64,000 nucleotides of DNA from Paenibacillus gallinarum (GTDB taxonomy: Bacteria; Bacillota; Bacilli; Paenibacillales; Paenibacillaceae). Below are positions 26,210 to 36,491 of this stretch, piece after piece (positions within the stretch are counted from its first letter, which is position 1; every line of letters begins with the position of its first letter). The translations under genes were made by a program, and so were the position numbers. The notes below the pieces were generated by a model. That model ran no database searches. It worked only from the letters and a program-made list of their open reading frames with translations, and had not been told where the DNA came from. Where the stretch lies: contig NZ_JACSQL010000003.1 in assembly GCF_014836635.1 (NCBI RefSeq), forward strand, positions 62,001 to 126,000. Reading direction: 5' to 3'.

Positions 26210-26530
26210 ATGATACCGGGCCAAATTTTTCTGAATGATGAAGAGATTATCTGTAACGTTGATAAAACACCTTCCAAAATCAAAGTAAAAAATACAGGAG
26301 ACCGTCCTGTTCAAGTTGGATCTCATTTTCATTTTTTTGAAGTAAATGATGCACTTGAGTTCAATCGTGAAGAAGGTTTTGGTATGCACTTGAACATTCC
26401 CGCAGGTGCTGCTGTTCGTTTTGAACCAGGGGACGAAAAAATAGTAGAAGTGGTTCCTTATGGCGGAGAACGCCGAGTGTACGGATTTAATAATAAAACG
26501 GATGGATCATTGGAAAGTGGGTGTAAATAA
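26210..26530 (+). CDS. ureB: urease beta subunit
   Basis: 106 residues, separate UreB as in Bacillus. Conserved segments are [11 protein letters not shown] near the start, [18 protein letters not shown], and [26 protein letters not shown] precedes ATG 26210 and the last base of the stop is the first of the ureC start codon, so ureB and ureC are translationally coupled. Structural subunit at the trimer interface. Confidence 0.97.
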   Translation: MIPGQIFLNDEEIICNVDKTPSKIKVKNTGDRPVQVGSHFHFFEVNDALEFNREEGFGMHLNIPAGAAVRFEPGDEKIVEVVPYGGERRVYGFNNKTDGSLESGCK

Positions 26531-28242
26531 TGAGTTTTCGTATGCCAAGAACTCAATATTCTCAAATGTATGGACCAACAACAGGAGATTCGATCCGACT
26601 GGCCGATACGGAATTAATTATTCAGATTGAAAAAGATTATACTTCGTATGGTGACGAGGTCGTATTTGGCGGCGGTAAAGTGATTCGTGATGGAATGGGT
26701 CAGCATCCGCTTGTAACACGTGGAGAAGGAATCCCTGACGTTGTCATTACCAATGCAATTATTCTGGATTACACTGGTATTTATAAAGCAGATATCGGGA
26801 TCAGAGACGGGAAAATTTCCGGGATCGGGAATGCAGGGAATCCATTAGTCATGGATAATGTAGACATCGTGATCGGAGCTTCTACCGAGATTATTGCCGG
26901 TGAAGGAATGATCGTTACAGCGGGGGGAATTGACACGCATGTTCACTTTATTAACCCTGCACAGATCGAAACTGCATTATCATCTGGTCTGACTACACTG
27001 ATTGGTGGAGGAACGGGACCTGCTGCAGGTTCAAAAGCAACGACGGTCACTCCTGGGGAATGGAACATCCATCGTATGCTCGAAGCAGCAGAGGGAATGC
27101 CTATCAATGTTGGTTTCACTGGTAAAGGACAAGCTGCAGCGGAAGAGCCTCTAGCAGAACAAGTACGCGCAGGAGCGATTGGTCTGAAAGTTCATGAGGA
27201 CTGGGGTGCTACTGCATCCGCGCTTGATAACGCACTGACGGTTGCAGATAAATATGATGTCCAAGTTGCTGTTCATGCGGATACCTTAAACGAAGGTGGA
27301 TTCATGGAGAACACGATGGCAGCGATTAAAGACCGCGTTATTCACATGTATCACACGGAAGGTGCAGGCGGAGGTCATGCTCCCGATTTGATCAAGTCGG
27401 CCAGCTACATGAATGTCCTACCATCATCTACGAATCCGACATTACCTTATACAATTAATACCATTGACGAACATCTAGATATGCTTATGGTATGTCACCA
27501 TTTGAACCCTTCGATCCCTGAGGATCTTGCTTTTGCAGATTCCCGGATTCGCCGTGAAACGATTGCTGCTGAAGATATCTTGCAAGACATGGGTGTATTC
27601 AGTATGGTTAGCTCGGATGCGCAAGCAATGGGCCGAATTGGCGAAGTTATCCTTCGGACATGGCAGACGGCTGATAAAATGAAAAAACAACGGGGTTCGC
27701 TTCAAGGCGACAGCGCCATGTCGGACAATAACCGTGCAAAACGATTTGTTGCTAAATATACCATTAACCCTGCGATTACCCATGGTATATCAGAGTATGT
27801 AGGTTCTATTGAAGTAGGGAAAATGGCGGATCTTGTTATTTGGTCTCCAGCCTTCTTTGGTGTAAAACCGGAGATGATCATCAAAAATGGTATGGTTGTT
27901 CAAAGTTTGATGGGTGACGCAAATGCTTCGATTCCTACACCGCAGCCGGTCATTTATCGTCCGATGTATGCACAGTATGGAAAAGCACTTTCCAGTACAT
28001 CTGCAACCTTTATTTCACAATCTGCTTACGATTTGAAGGTTCATGAAAAATTAGGACTGGAAAAAATTATTCTGCCTGTACACGGCATCCGGAATTTAAC
28101 GAAGAAAGATATGAAGCTGAATTCCGAAACGCCAGAGATTACGGTTGACCCGCAAACGTACGAGGTAAGAGTAAATGGAGAATTAATTACATGTGAACCT
28201 GTTGACCGTGTGTCGATGGGCCAGCGCTATTTCTTATTCTGA
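26530..28242 (+). CDS. ureC: urease alpha subunit (catalytic)
   Basis: 570 residues, normal length. All nickel ligands are visible: His137 and His139 (DTHVHF), carbamylated Lys220 (GLKVHEDWG), His249 ([10 protein letters not shown]), His275 ([15 protein letters not shown]) and Asp363 (SSDAQAMGR). His222 and the mobile-flap Cys322-His323 pair (VCHHL) complete the active site. The amidohydrolase barrel is intact and no degeneration is seen, so the enzyme should be functional once matured by UreEFGD. Confidence 0.98.
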   Translation: MSFRMPRTQYSQMYGPTTGDSIRLADTELIIQIEKDYTSYGDEVVFGGGKVIRDGMGQHPLVTRGEGIPDVVITNAIILDYTGIYKADIGIRDGKISGIGNAGNPLVMDNVDIVIGASTEIIAGEGMIVTAGGIDTHVHFINPAQIETALSSGLTTLIGGGTGPAAGSKATTVTPGEWNIHRMLEAAEGMPINVGFTGKGQAAAEEPLAEQVRAGAIGLKVHEDWGATASALDNALTVADKYDVQVAVHADTLNEGGFMENTMAAIKDRVIHMYHTEGAGGGHAPDLIKSASYMNVLPSSTNPTLPYTINTIDEHLDMLMVCHHLNPSIPEDLAFADSRIRRETIAAEDILQDMGVFSMVSSDAQAMGRIGEVILRTWQTADKMKKQRGSLQGDSAMSDNNRAKRFVAKYTINPAITHGISEYVGSIEVGKMADLVIWSPAFFGVKPEMIIKNGMVVQSLMGDANASIPTPQPVIYRPMYAQYGKALSSTSATFISQSAYDLKVHEKLGLEKIILPVHGIRNLTKKDMKLNSETPEITVDPQTYEVRVNGELITCEPVDRVSMGQRYFLF

Positions 28243-28254
28243 GGTGAGAAAACA

Positions 28255-28710
28255 TTGATTATTGAAAAAATTGTAACGAATATAGAAAACCTATCCAAAG
28301 AAGAAATAGAGAAACACCATATTGAGAAGGTGTATCTTGACAGCTCTGATCTCGTAAAACGAATCCAACGTGTCAAAACAGATCACGGTAAAGAAATTGG
28401 CATTCGCTTGAAAGAACAACGTGACCTGATCGCTGGTGATATTCTTTATATGGATGATAAAAACATTATTATGATTGATGTTACTTCCGATGATCTCATC
28501 GTCATTCGTCCGCGCAGCCTAAATGAAATGGGGACCATTGCCCATCAATTAGGAAATCGCCATCTTCCCGCTCAATTTGAAGGTGATGAGATGCTTGTTC
28601 AGTATGATTATCTTGTTGAGGAATTATTGAATCAACTGGAGATTCCTTATGAGCGGGAAGAAAGAAAAGTAAAACAAGCATTCCGTCATATCGGCCACAG
28701 TCATGGATAA
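28255..28710 (+). CDS. ureE: urease accessory protein UreE (nickel chaperone)
   Basis: 151 residues; delivers nickel to UreG during active-site assembly. The N-terminal peptide-binding domain includes [19 protein letters not shown], and [33 protein letters not shown] contains the conserved metal-binding His of the central domain (about residues 79-111). The C-terminal tail is only weakly His-rich (HIGHSHG), unlike the long tails of enteric homologs. Starts with TTG 28255 behind GAGGTGAG. Overlaps ureF by 8 bp. Confidence 0.95.
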   Translation: MIIEKIVTNIENLSKEEIEKHHIEKVYLDSSDLVKRIQRVKTDHGKEIGIRLKEQRDLIAGDILYMDDKNIIMIDVTSDDLIVIRPRSLNEMGTIAHQLGNRHLPAQFEGDEMLVQYDYLVEELLNQLEIPYEREERKVKQAFRHIGHSHG

Positions 28711-29389
28711 GAACACGCTTTCCTTATTTCAACTCTGTGATTCCAATTTTCCAACAGGGGCGTTCAGTCATTCCTACGGTCTGGAAAGTTATATTCAGGA
28801 AGATCTTGTGCATAACCAAGAAACTTTCTCTGAATGGTTGAATGTGTATTTATATGAGCAGCTTGTCCATACGGATGGGCTTGCTTCTCGTATGGTGTAC
28901 GATGCTTTACAGGAAGAAAACTTGGAAGCTGTATGGAAAATGGATCGAATGCTGTCTGTACAAAACTTGCCGCGTGAGACAAGAGAAGGCACGAAAAAAA
29001 TGGGCGATCGTATGTTGAATCTGGTTGGGTCATTGTATGAAGTGCCGGTCCTTAATGAGTATCGGGAGCAGATCAAAGCGAAGAAATGCTTCGGACACCC
29101 AGCTATCGTCTTTACGATGATCGGGCATCATCTCGGCGTTTCTAAATCAACAACCATTTTATATTATTTGTATTCGATTCTATCAAGTCTTGTTCAAAAT
29201 GCTGTGCGTGCGATTCCTTTAGGCCAGACTGCTGGTCAAAAAGTCATACAGCAATTTCAAGGTGATTTGATAGAGGCAACGGAGAAAATTTTATTGATGG
29301 ATGAAGATGATTTCGGGATTATTTCACCGGGTCTTGAGTTATCACAAATGAAGCATGAACGTGTAAATATTCGTATTTTTATGTCATAA
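28703..29389 (+). CDS. ureF: urease accessory protein UreF
   Basis: 228 residues, all-helical activation protein that bridges UreD and UreG on the apo-urease. The conserved N-terminal motif [20 protein letters not shown] and the [17 protein letters not shown] segment are present. Its start lies within the 3' end of ureE, implying coupled translation. Confidence 0.95.
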   Translation: MDKNTLSLFQLCDSNFPTGAFSHSYGLESYIQEDLVHNQETFSEWLNVYLYEQLVHTDGLASRMVYDALQEENLEAVWKMDRMLSVQNLPRETREGTKKMGDRMLNLVGSLYEVPVLNEYREQIKAKKCFGHPAIVFTMIGHHLGVSKSTTILYYLYSILSSLVQNAVRAIPLGQTAGQKVIQQFQGDLIEATEKILLMDEDDFGIISPGLELSQMKHERVNIRIFMS

Positions 29390-29418
29390 ATCTTATCAAA
29401 GAAAGAAGTGTTTAAATA

Positions 29419-30030
29419 ATGGAACCTATTAAAATCGGAGTTGGCGGACCTGTTGGAGCAGGTAAAACGATGCTAGTTGAGAAATTGACTCGTCATCTGG
29501 AAGGCGAAATTAGTATGGCGGTCGTAACAAACGACATCTATACCAAGGAAGATGCTAAATTTTTGATGCAAAATGGAGTTCTTCCAGCTGATCGTATTAT
29601 CGGTGTTGAAACAGGTGGATGTCCGCATACGGCAATCCGTGAAGATGCTTCTATGAACTTCGCTGCCATTGATGAACTGAAAGAAAAACATCCTGATGTT
29701 GAGTTGATTTTCGTAGAAAGCGGTGGAGATAACCTAGCCGCTACATTCAGCCCTGAACTGGTTGACTTCTCCATCTACATCATCGACGTAGCACAAGGTG
29801 AAAAAATTCCGCGTAAAGGTGGACAAGGGATGATTAAATCTGATTTGTTCATTATTAACAAAACAGATTTGGCACCTTATGTTGGCGCAAGCCTTGAAGT
29901 TATGGAATCCGATACTAAGGTTTTCCGCGGAAACAAACCATTCGTGTTCACAAACCTGAAGGATAATAAAGGTCTTAACGAAGTAATTGACTGGATTAAA
30001 AACAATGCATTCTTAAAGGGATTAGAATAG
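29419..30030 (+). CDS. ureG: urease accessory GTPase UreG
   Basis: 203-residue SIMIBI-class GTPase that couples GTP hydrolysis to nickel insertion. P-loop GPVGAGKT, nickel-binding Cys-Pro-His in [36 protein letters not shown] and base-specificity [11 protein letters not shown] are all conserved. The stop codon is one base from the ureD start. Confidence 0.97.
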   Translation: MEPIKIGVGGPVGAGKTMLVEKLTRHLEGEISMAVVTNDIYTKEDAKFLMQNGVLPADRIIGVETGGCPHTAIREDASMNFAAIDELKEKHPDVELIFVESGGDNLAATFSPELVDFSIYIIDVAQGEKIPRKGGQGMIKSDLFIINKTDLAPYVGASLEVMESDTKVFRGNKPFVFTNLKDNKGLNEVIDWIKNNAFLKGLE

Positions 30031-30031
30031 A

Positions 30032-30856
30032 ATGGAAGACTGGACAGGGATTCTGCGATTAGATGCGGAAGAAAGACACGGAAAAACTGTCGCAAAAAAT
30101 GTGTATTTCCAAGGTGCTTTCAAAGTAATGCGTCCGATTTATCATGATCAATCTGGACAGCCATGTTATTACATTCTGAATCCAGGCGGTGGATATCTAG
30201 ACGGTGACCGCTATCAGATGAAAGTATCGCTGGCGGAACAAGCTCGGATGACATTAACTACGCAGTCAGCTACTAAAATATATAAAACTCCGAATACACC
30301 TGCCTATCAGGAGACCGAATTTATTCTTAAAAAGGGCAGTTATCTTGAATATATTACAGATCCGCTTATTGGTTATCAGGATGCTAAGTATGTTCAAAAA
30401 ACAGTGGTGCGAATGGAGAAAGGTTCTACTTTTCTATATTCGGATATCATTACTTCGGGGTGGTCTCCAGAAGGAGCCCAGTTTAGTTATGATCTGCTTC
30501 AATTAATGACAGAGGTCTATATTGATGACGAGTTAGCCTTATATGATCATATTAAATTAAATCCTTCTTCACAAAATATTGCTTCTCTTGGTTATATGGA
30601 AGGATTTACGCACCTAGGTTCCATGATGTTGATTGGAGACCAAGCGGATAATGAACTTCTTGACCGGCTATATCACGCAATACACGAAGATACAAAAGAA
30701 TATAATATTGGATTATCGCTATTGCCAGTCACAGGGATCTTGATTCGTATCTTAGCTAATTCTACGCAGACGATAGAAAGAATTCAAACCGAGTGTCATC
30801 GTGTAATTAGTCAAGAGCTTTTTAACAGCTCACCTTCATTTTTAAGAAAATATTAA
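30032..30856 (+). CDS. ureD: urease accessory protein UreD (UreH)
   Basis: 274 residues; scaffold on which UreF and UreG assemble on apo-urease. YYILNPGGGYLDGDRYQM and the LTTQSATKIYKTPN segment are characteristic, as is EYITDPLIGYQDAKY. Being last in the operon (ureABCEFGD) is the usual Bacillus/Paenibacillus arrangement. Followed by a perfect terminator. Confidence 0.94.
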   Translation: MEDWTGILRLDAEERHGKTVAKNVYFQGAFKVMRPIYHDQSGQPCYYILNPGGGYLDGDRYQMKVSLAEQARMTLTTQSATKIYKTPNTPAYQETEFILKKGSYLEYITDPLIGYQDAKYVQKTVVRMEKGSTFLYSDIITSGWSPEGAQFSYDLLQLMTEVYIDDELALYDHIKLNPSSQNIASLGYMEGFTHLGSMMLIGDQADNELLDRLYHAIHEDTKEYNIGLSLLPVTGILIRILANSTQTIERIQTECHRVISQELFNSSPSFLRKY

Positions 30857-30863
30857 AGCTCAC

Positions 30864-30899
30864 AAAACCCTGCAATCATAAATGGTTGCAGGGTTTTTT
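30864..30899 (+). terminator. terminator of the urease operon
   Basis: AAAACCCTGCAA and TTGCAGGGTTTT form a perfect 12-bp stem with a 10-nt loop and six T. Confidence 0.92.
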
Positions 30900-30991
30900 A
30901 ATGAAAAACAGGTTACAATAAAATGTAGTTCAAGATAAACTGGGATCTTGGATAAATTTTTACCACTTAATTAATATAAGGAATGAGGAAT

Positions 30992-31612
30992 ATGAATACT
31001 CTTGGTTATGCGATTTTGAGCGTATTAAGTAAAAGGCCTAGCTCAGGATATGAATTGGCTTCTTGTCTGGATATGTTATGGCCAGCGAAACACAGCCAGA
31101 TTTATCCTCTTCTCACCAAAATGGAACAGAAAGGTTTACTGTCCTATGAACATATCGAACAAATCGGGAAGCCTAACAAAAAAATATATTCGATAACTGA
31201 AAAAGGAAGAATAACTTTAGAATCTTGGATCAAGGAACCGGCCAGCAATCAAATTGTTCGAGATGATTTTCTGATTAAAGTATATGCAATTTGGCTTAAG
31301 GATGAGGAAAGCGCTAAAAAATTGATAGAAGATCGATTGGTAAAATTAAACCAACAAGTATCTTTGCAAGTGACTGAAATAGAGAAAGCAAATGAAGAAC
31401 AGATATCGACTACATCGAAGCAATTTGGTAAGTATATTCTTCTGTGCAGAAGTCATTTTTTAAATAAAGAAGAAATTTCGTGGTGTCACTGGGTGCTCAA
31501 TTTATTTAAGAGTTCCCACATTAGTAAGCTAATACTAGGCTTGTTAAGTGCCAATACGCTTTATAAAATAATGCAGAATCTTACGGTCATTGTTGAACTC
31601 GGTGAATTTTAA
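30992..31612 (+). CDS. PadR family transcriptional regulator
   Basis: 206 residues. The winged-helix domain is typical of PadR: LGYAILSVLSKRPSSGYELA, then HSQIYPLLTKMEQKGLLSYE and the wing KKIYSITEKGRITLESWI. A long helical region (about 95-165) gives the dimerisation arm. The C-terminal 35 residues after WCHWVLNLF are hydrophobic and do not look like a normal PadR end, so a 3' frameshift or fusion is possible. ATG 30992 is preferred to 30983 on the spacing from AAGGA. Target unknown; it does not share a unit with the urease or trehalose genes. Confidence 0.85.
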   Translation: MNTLGYAILSVLSKRPSSGYELASCLDMLWPAKHSQIYPLLTKMEQKGLLSYEHIEQIGKPNKKIYSITEKGRITLESWIKEPASNQIVRDDFLIKVYAIWLKDEESAKKLIEDRLVKLNQQVSLQVTEIEKANEEQISTTSKQFGKYILLCRSHFLNKEEISWCHWVLNLFKSSHISKLILGLLSANTLYKIMQNLTVIVELGEF

Positions 31613-31650
31613 TCATAGACTAAGTTTCTATATATAGAGGATGAAAAACA

Positions 31651-31735
31651 GCTCAAGTATAAAGTACCTTATGATCAGAAAGAGAATCGAAAGTGATGAT
31701 TCCTTTCCATCAGGATGCTTATACTTGGGCTTTTA
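31651..31735 (+). terminator. intrinsic terminator with long stem
   Basis: GCTCAAGTATAA (31651-31662) pairs with TTATACTTGGGC (31719-31730); an inner hairpin AGAATC/GATTC region fills the loop; followed by TTTTATT. Confidence 0.7.
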
Positions 31736-31770
31736 TTGTTTAAATTCATGGTATATCGTTTAAAAGTGTA

Positions 31771-31824
31771 TTGACAACATGTATATACAGGTTTATTATG
31801 AAACCATAACAACCTGTATATACA
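31771..31824 (+). promoter_or_regulatory. trehalose operon promoter with two TreR operators
   Basis: TTGACA at 31771-31776 and TATTAT at 31794-31799 are 17 bp apart. Two copies of the palindrome TGTATATACA, at 31780-31789 (between the promoter boxes) and 31815-31824 (just after the start site), are 35 bp centre to centre. This matches the TTGTATATACAA type of operator bound by Bacillus TreR. Confidence 0.85.
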
Positions 31825-31858
31825 AGTTTAAAATTAAATATAAGGAGGAGTTATTCAA

Positions 31859-33595
31859 GTGAATGTACTAAATAAGAACACTTCTTCTGAATGGTGGAAG
31901 ACCGGGGCCATTTATCAGGTATATCCGAAGAGCTTTTGTGATACTACCGGTAAGGGAACAGGAGATATTCGAGGTTTAATTAAGAAGTTAGATTATATTA
32001 AAGGTCTTGGAATTGATATGGTTTGGCTGCAACCTGTGTATGTATCGCCGCAAAATGATAACGGTTACGATGTTGCAGATTATTACAGTATTGACCCTGC
32101 TTTTGGTACGATGGAAGATATGGACGAGTTAATTCGCGAAATGAAAAAAAGAGATATGCATCTCATGATCGATATCGTTGTTAATCATTCCTCAACTGAA
32201 CATCAGTGGTTTAAGGAAGCACGTTCCTCACGTGATAATCCTTACCGAGATTACTATATATGGAAAGACCCAGCACCAAATGGTGGACCACCTAACAACT
32301 GGCAATCTAAATTTGGCGGACCTGCATGGCAATATGATGAAGGTACGAAGCAGTATTACTTGACTCTATTTGACAAGACGCAAGCTGACCTAAACTGGGA
32401 GAATGAAAAAGTAAGACAGGAAGTCATTGACATATTGACGTTCTGGGCTGAGAAAGGGGTAAGCGGTTTCAGAATGGATGTCATTAATCTGATATCCAAA
32501 GACCAACGCTTCCCTGATGACGATGGTTCTGTGGCTCCGGGAGATGGACGCAAATTTTATACAGATGGTCCACGAGTACACGAGTACATTAAGGAACTGA
32601 ATGAGAAGGTATTTAGGCCTTATAATATTGTAACGGTCGGAGAGATGTCTTCGACAACACTCGAACAGTGTATTCGATATTCGAATCCAGAAGAGAATGA
32701 GTTCTCGATGACATTTAATTTTCATCATTTGAAAGTTGATTATCCGAATGGTCAGAAATGGGAACTGAAGCCGTACGACTTTGAAGAATTAAAAAGTGTA
32801 TTCTCGCATTGGCAAATCGGTATGCAGCAAGGCGGCGGATGGAATGCATTATTCTGGAACAACCATGATCAGCCGAGAGCTCTTACTCGATTTACGAATG
32901 ATGGTGAATACCGGAACGAGAGCGCTAAAATGTTAGCGACAACTCTCCATGGTATGCAGGGTACACCGTACATTTATCAGGGAGAAGAGATCGGAATGCC
33001 AGATCCGGTATGGAATGATATTTCGGAATTCCGGGATATTGAGTCGCTTAATATGTATCAAATTCTGATTGATCGCGGTAAAACGCCGGAGGAAGCATCC
33101 CATATTGTAAAAGTACGCTCACGGGATAATTCGCGGATTCCTATGCTATGGGATGACAGCGATCAGGCAGGATTCACGAGCGGAACGCCTTGGATTAAGA
33201 TCGATGAACGTTATAAAGAAATCAATGCGAAACAGCAAGTAGAAGAGCCAGATTCTATCTATCATCATTACCGCAAGCTTATTCAGCTCCGTAAAGAAGT
33301 TAAGGTGATTACAGACGGCACGTTTACTCGTCTTGACAATGCTCATCCTGAAGTTTTCGCTTACGCAAGAATGAATGAAGAAGAGACACTGGTTGTGATT
33401 TCGAATTTTAGTGACAAGACGGTTCAATTTGAATTGCCAGAAACGTTTGTAGAGAAGCATCTTATGGAAAAGGATGCAACACTCCTCCTGTCAAATACGG
33501 CAGACGATAAGAAGCTGACATCAAGCGTTGAATTATCACCTTATGCATCCCATATGTGGTTAATTTCGAATGCTGGAGATTCTACTAATAAATAA
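31859..33595 (+). CDS. treA: trehalose-6-phosphate hydrolase
   Basis: 578-residue GH13 enzyme that splits trehalose 6-phosphate from the PTS into glucose and glucose 6-phosphate. WWKTGAIYQVYPKSFCDTTG is the family opening; the nucleophile is Asp207 in GFRMDVINLI, the acid/base Glu262 in TVGEMSS, and NHDQPR carries the transition-state Asp. The DIVVNHSS segment is also intact. GTG 31859 follows a strong AAGGAGGAG. First gene of treA-treP-treR, repressed by TreR through the operators upstream. Confidence 0.94.
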   Translation: MNVLNKNTSSEWWKTGAIYQVYPKSFCDTTGKGTGDIRGLIKKLDYIKGLGIDMVWLQPVYVSPQNDNGYDVADYYSIDPAFGTMEDMDELIREMKKRDMHLMIDIVVNHSSTEHQWFKEARSSRDNPYRDYYIWKDPAPNGGPPNNWQSKFGGPAWQYDEGTKQYYLTLFDKTQADLNWENEKVRQEVIDILTFWAEKGVSGFRMDVINLISKDQRFPDDDGSVAPGDGRKFYTDGPRVHEYIKELNEKVFRPYNIVTVGEMSSTTLEQCIRYSNPEENEFSMTFNFHHLKVDYPNGQKWELKPYDFEELKSVFSHWQIGMQQGGGWNALFWNNHDQPRALTRFTNDGEYRNESAKMLATTLHGMQGTPYIYQGEEIGMPDPVWNDISEFRDIESLNMYQILIDRGKTPEEASHIVKVRSRDNSRIPMLWDDSDQAGFTSGTPWIKIDERYKEINAKQQVEEPDSIYHHYRKLIQLRKEVKVITDGTFTRLDNAHPEVFAYARMNEEETLVVISNFSDKTVQFELPETFVEKHLMEKDATLLLSNTADDKKLTSSVELSPYASHMWLISNAGDSTNK

Positions 33596-33610
33596 GGGAG
33601 AACAAACGCT

Positions 33611-35626
33611 ATGTCTAAAATAGATCAAAAACAGGTGGAACGAATCGTTCAAGCTGTGGGTGGTAAAGAAAATATTGAAGCAGCTACCCACTGTGTGACT
33701 AGACTTCGCTTTGCACTCGCAGATGAGAGCAAGGTAGATGCGCAAGCTTTGGAAGAGAATGCCCTAGTAAAAGGGCACTTCTCTTCACAAGGTCAATTCC
33801 AAGTAATCATCGGTCCTGGTCTCGTAGATCAGGTCTATGATGAAATGATGAAACTTACGGGCGGGTCCAGAGCATCGAAAGATGATGTGAAGACACTTGC
33901 TAGTAAGAAACAAAATCCGCTCCAGCGTGCAATTAAAATGCTTGCGGATATTTTTATCCCGATCCTTCCAGCGATCGTTATGGCAGGTTTGCTTCTCGGG
34001 TTAAACAATATATTGGCTGGTCCTGATATTTTTTATGAAGGACAATCTCTCATTGAAGTGTATCCGCAGTGGGCAGACGTAGCTTCGATCATTAATCTAA
34101 TCGCAAGTACAGCTTTCTCATTCCTGCCCGTACTGATCGGTTGGTCAGCTGTTAAACAATTTGGCGGAAGTCCGCTTCTAGGGATTGTACTGGGTCTGAT
34201 CTTGGTTAATCCTGAACTATTAAGTGCCTACAATTATGCAGATGCAACACTCGAAGGAACGGTTCCGGTATGGAATCTATTTGGATTTGAAGTGGAGAAA
34301 ATCGGTTATCAAGGGCAAGTTCTTCCGGTTCTTGTTTCCGCTTATATTTTGGCTAAAATTGAAGGTTTCTTGAATAAAAGAGTACGCGATTCGATTAAAC
34401 TACTCGTGGTGGCACCTGTAGCCCTGCTGGTAACGGGTTTCTTGGCCTTTACAGTCGTTGGTCCTGTTACATTTTCCATCGGAAATGTAATTACAAATGG
34501 TCTGGTTAGTATTTTTGATTCTTTCTCTGCACTTGGCGGATTAATCTATGGTGGTTTGTATGCATTGCTTGTTATTACGGGGTTCCATCACACGTTTTTG
34601 GCTGTAGATATTCAGCTGATTGGAAGTCAAGGTGGAACATTCCTATGGCCGATGCTTGCTCTATCTAATATTGCTCAAGGTGCAGCTGCCCTGGCGATGA
34701 TGTTTATTCTAAAAGATCAAAAAGCAAAAGGACTTGCTGTAACTTCATCCGTATCCGCTTTTCTTGGTGTAACGGAACCTGCAATCTTCGGAGTTAACAT
34801 TCGTTATCGTTACCCATTTATTTTCGGTATGATCGGTTCTGGTATTGCCGGAGTACTACTGGCCATGAATAATGTACTTGCTTCTTCGATCGGAGTAGGC
34901 GGTATTCCCGGATTTCTTTCGATCTTCCCTAATCAATGGGGTATCTTCTTCCTTGGTATGTTAATCGTTATTGTGGTTTCTTTTACGGGGACGCTGCTGT
35001 ATGGAAAACTGCGTATGCCGAGGGAACAGCTGAAATCTGAAAACGCTCCATCTGGTGTGGTTGTGGACAATGAGCAAGCAGCAACAGGTGAAGCTATGGA
35101 TGTTCGTGCTGAAAATAAATTGGATGTTGAACAGAATGCTGTAAACTCCAATACACAAAAAAGAAGCGAAATGACGATTGCTGCTCCACTCAGTGGTAAG
35201 GTAGTTCCGTTATCTGAAGTACCTGACCCTGCTTTTGCACAGAAACAGATGGGCGATGGGGTTGCCATTATTCCAGCGGAAGGTAAGGTTTACGCTCCAT
35301 TTAAAGGAACGGTAGAACATGTGACCAAGACGAAACACGCGATGATCTTAAGTGATACGGAAGGGTTCCAAGTGTTAATCCATGTGGGAATTGATACCGT
35401 CTCACTTAAAGGAAATGGATTTACTACACATGTCGAATCAGGTATGAGTGTAAGTGAGGGACAATTATTACTTGAGTTCGATAAGGAAGCGATAGAAAAA
35501 GCCGGGTTGCCTATTATTACACCGATTATTATTCCGGATGGACAGGAGCCGTCTCCAATTATTGAAGAATTAGCAAGCGGCATTATTGAATCGTCCGCTC
35601 CGCTCCTCAAGGTAACCTTTGACTAA
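33611..35626 (+). CDS. treP: PTS trehalose transporter, fused EIIBCA
   Basis: 671 residues. EIIB domain at about 1-85 with the phosphocysteine Cys28 in HCVTRLRF; EIIC membrane domain about 105-465; a linker rich in Glu/Asn/Ala; EIIA(Glc)-like domain about 520-660 with the phosphohistidine His591 in VLIHVGIDTVSLKG. Imports and phosphorylates trehalose. The Bacillus subtilis TreP lacks the EIIA part, so this version is self-sufficient for phosphate transfer from HPr. ATG 33611 lies 15 bp after treA. Confidence 0.93.
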   Translation: MSKIDQKQVERIVQAVGGKENIEAATHCVTRLRFALADESKVDAQALEENALVKGHFSSQGQFQVIIGPGLVDQVYDEMMKLTGGSRASKDDVKTLASKKQNPLQRAIKMLADIFIPILPAIVMAGLLLGLNNILAGPDIFYEGQSLIEVYPQWADVASIINLIASTAFSFLPVLIGWSAVKQFGGSPLLGIVLGLILVNPELLSAYNYADATLEGTVPVWNLFGFEVEKIGYQGQVLPVLVSAYILAKIEGFLNKRVRDSIKLLVVAPVALLVTGFLAFTVVGPVTFSIGNVITNGLVSIFDSFSALGGLIYGGLYALLVITGFHHTFLAVDIQLIGSQGGTFLWPMLALSNIAQGAAALAMMFILKDQKAKGLAVTSSVSAFLGVTEPAIFGVNIRYRYPFIFGMIGSGIAGVLLAMNNVLASSIGVGGIPGFLSIFPNQWGIFFLGMLIVIVVSFTGTLLYGKLRMPREQLKSENAPSGVVVDNEQAATGEAMDVRAENKLDVEQNAVNSNTQKRSEMTIAAPLSGKVVPLSEVPDPAFAQKQMGDGVAIIPAEGKVYAPFKGTVEHVTKTKHAMILSDTEGFQVLIHVGIDTVSLKGNGFTTHVESGMSVSEGQLLLEFDKEAIEKAGLPIITPIIIPDGQEPSPIIEELASGIIESSAPLLKVTFD

Positions 35627-35692
35627 AGTAAGTAATGCGTCATCTGAGTTGTAATCATTTTCATAAAAACGTGATACAATACGATTGGTGAT

Positions 35693-36427
35693 ATGATGAT
35701 GAATAATATTTTTGTAACTCTGTATAAAGATTTCGCGGAAAAGATCGACTCAGGAATTCTTGCACCAGGCAGTAAGCTGCCCTCTGAACATGAATTGGCA
35801 CAACATTATGAAATTACGCGAGAAACGGTGCGCAAAGGCTTAAACTTACTTGCTCAGAATGGTTATATTCATAAAGTTAAAGGAAAAGGCTCATTCGTTC
35901 TCGAAAGAGATCGTTATAATTTCCCAGTGAGCGGGCTGGTCAGTTATAAAGAAATGTCAGAACGGATGGGTAAGCTGAGTAATACCCTTGTGTATGTTAC
36001 GGAATGTACTGAGGCTGGGGAGTTTATTTCGAAGCAACTTCAGGTATCTGCGGATACAAAAGTATGGAGGGTCGTTCGAGCCAGGGAGATAGACGGGGAA
36101 CGAATTATACTGGATATTGATTTCTTACTGGCTTCGATTGTTCCTCATCTGTCTAAGGATATTACAGGGCAGTCCATATATGAGTATTTGGAAAAAGAAC
36201 TGAATCTTAAAATCAGCTATGCTAAAAAAGTGATTTCGGTTGAACATGCGACAAGCATGGACCACGAGTATATGGATATTGGTGAAGATACACATGTCGT
36301 AGTCGTTCGCGGCTATGTCCATCTCGAAGATACAACGCTGTTTCAATATTCAGAATCCAGGCATCGTTTGGATAAATTTCAATTTGTTGATTTTGCAAGA
36401 AGAGAAAACACTTTATCGTTATTCTAA
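35693..36427 (+). CDS. treR: trehalose operon repressor TreR (GntR family, HutC type)
   Basis: 244 residues. Winged helix at 1-70 with PSEHELAQHYEITRETVRKGL and the wing YIHKVKGKGSFVLE; UTRA ligand domain at about 90-235. Expected to bind the two TGTATATACA operators upstream of treA and be released by trehalose 6-phosphate. The ribosome-binding site is weak (TGGTGA) and any of three consecutive ATG codons (35693, 35696, 35699) could be the start. A possible -10 box TACAAT lies shortly upstream, so some independent transcription is likely. Confidence 0.9.
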   Translation: MMMNNIFVTLYKDFAEKIDSGILAPGSKLPSEHELAQHYEITRETVRKGLNLLAQNGYIHKVKGKGSFVLERDRYNFPVSGLVSYKEMSERMGKLSNTLVYVTECTEAGEFISKQLQVSADTKVWRVVRAREIDGERIILDIDFLLASIVPHLSKDITGQSIYEYLEKELNLKISYAKKVISVEHATSMDHEYMDIGEDTHVVVVRGYVHLEDTTLFQYSESRHRLDKFQFVDFARRENTLSLF

Positions 36428-36475
36428 AAAAGCCAGCATGCATGCCTTAGATAAGGTTTGCGTGCCGGCTTTTTT
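36426..36475 (+). terminator. terminator of the trehalose operon
   Basis: AAAAAAGCC and GGCTTTTTT close an imperfect stem (GCATGC/GCGTGC inner pairing). Confidence 0.8.
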
Positions 36476-36491
36476 AGGTTTGAGAACCTAT

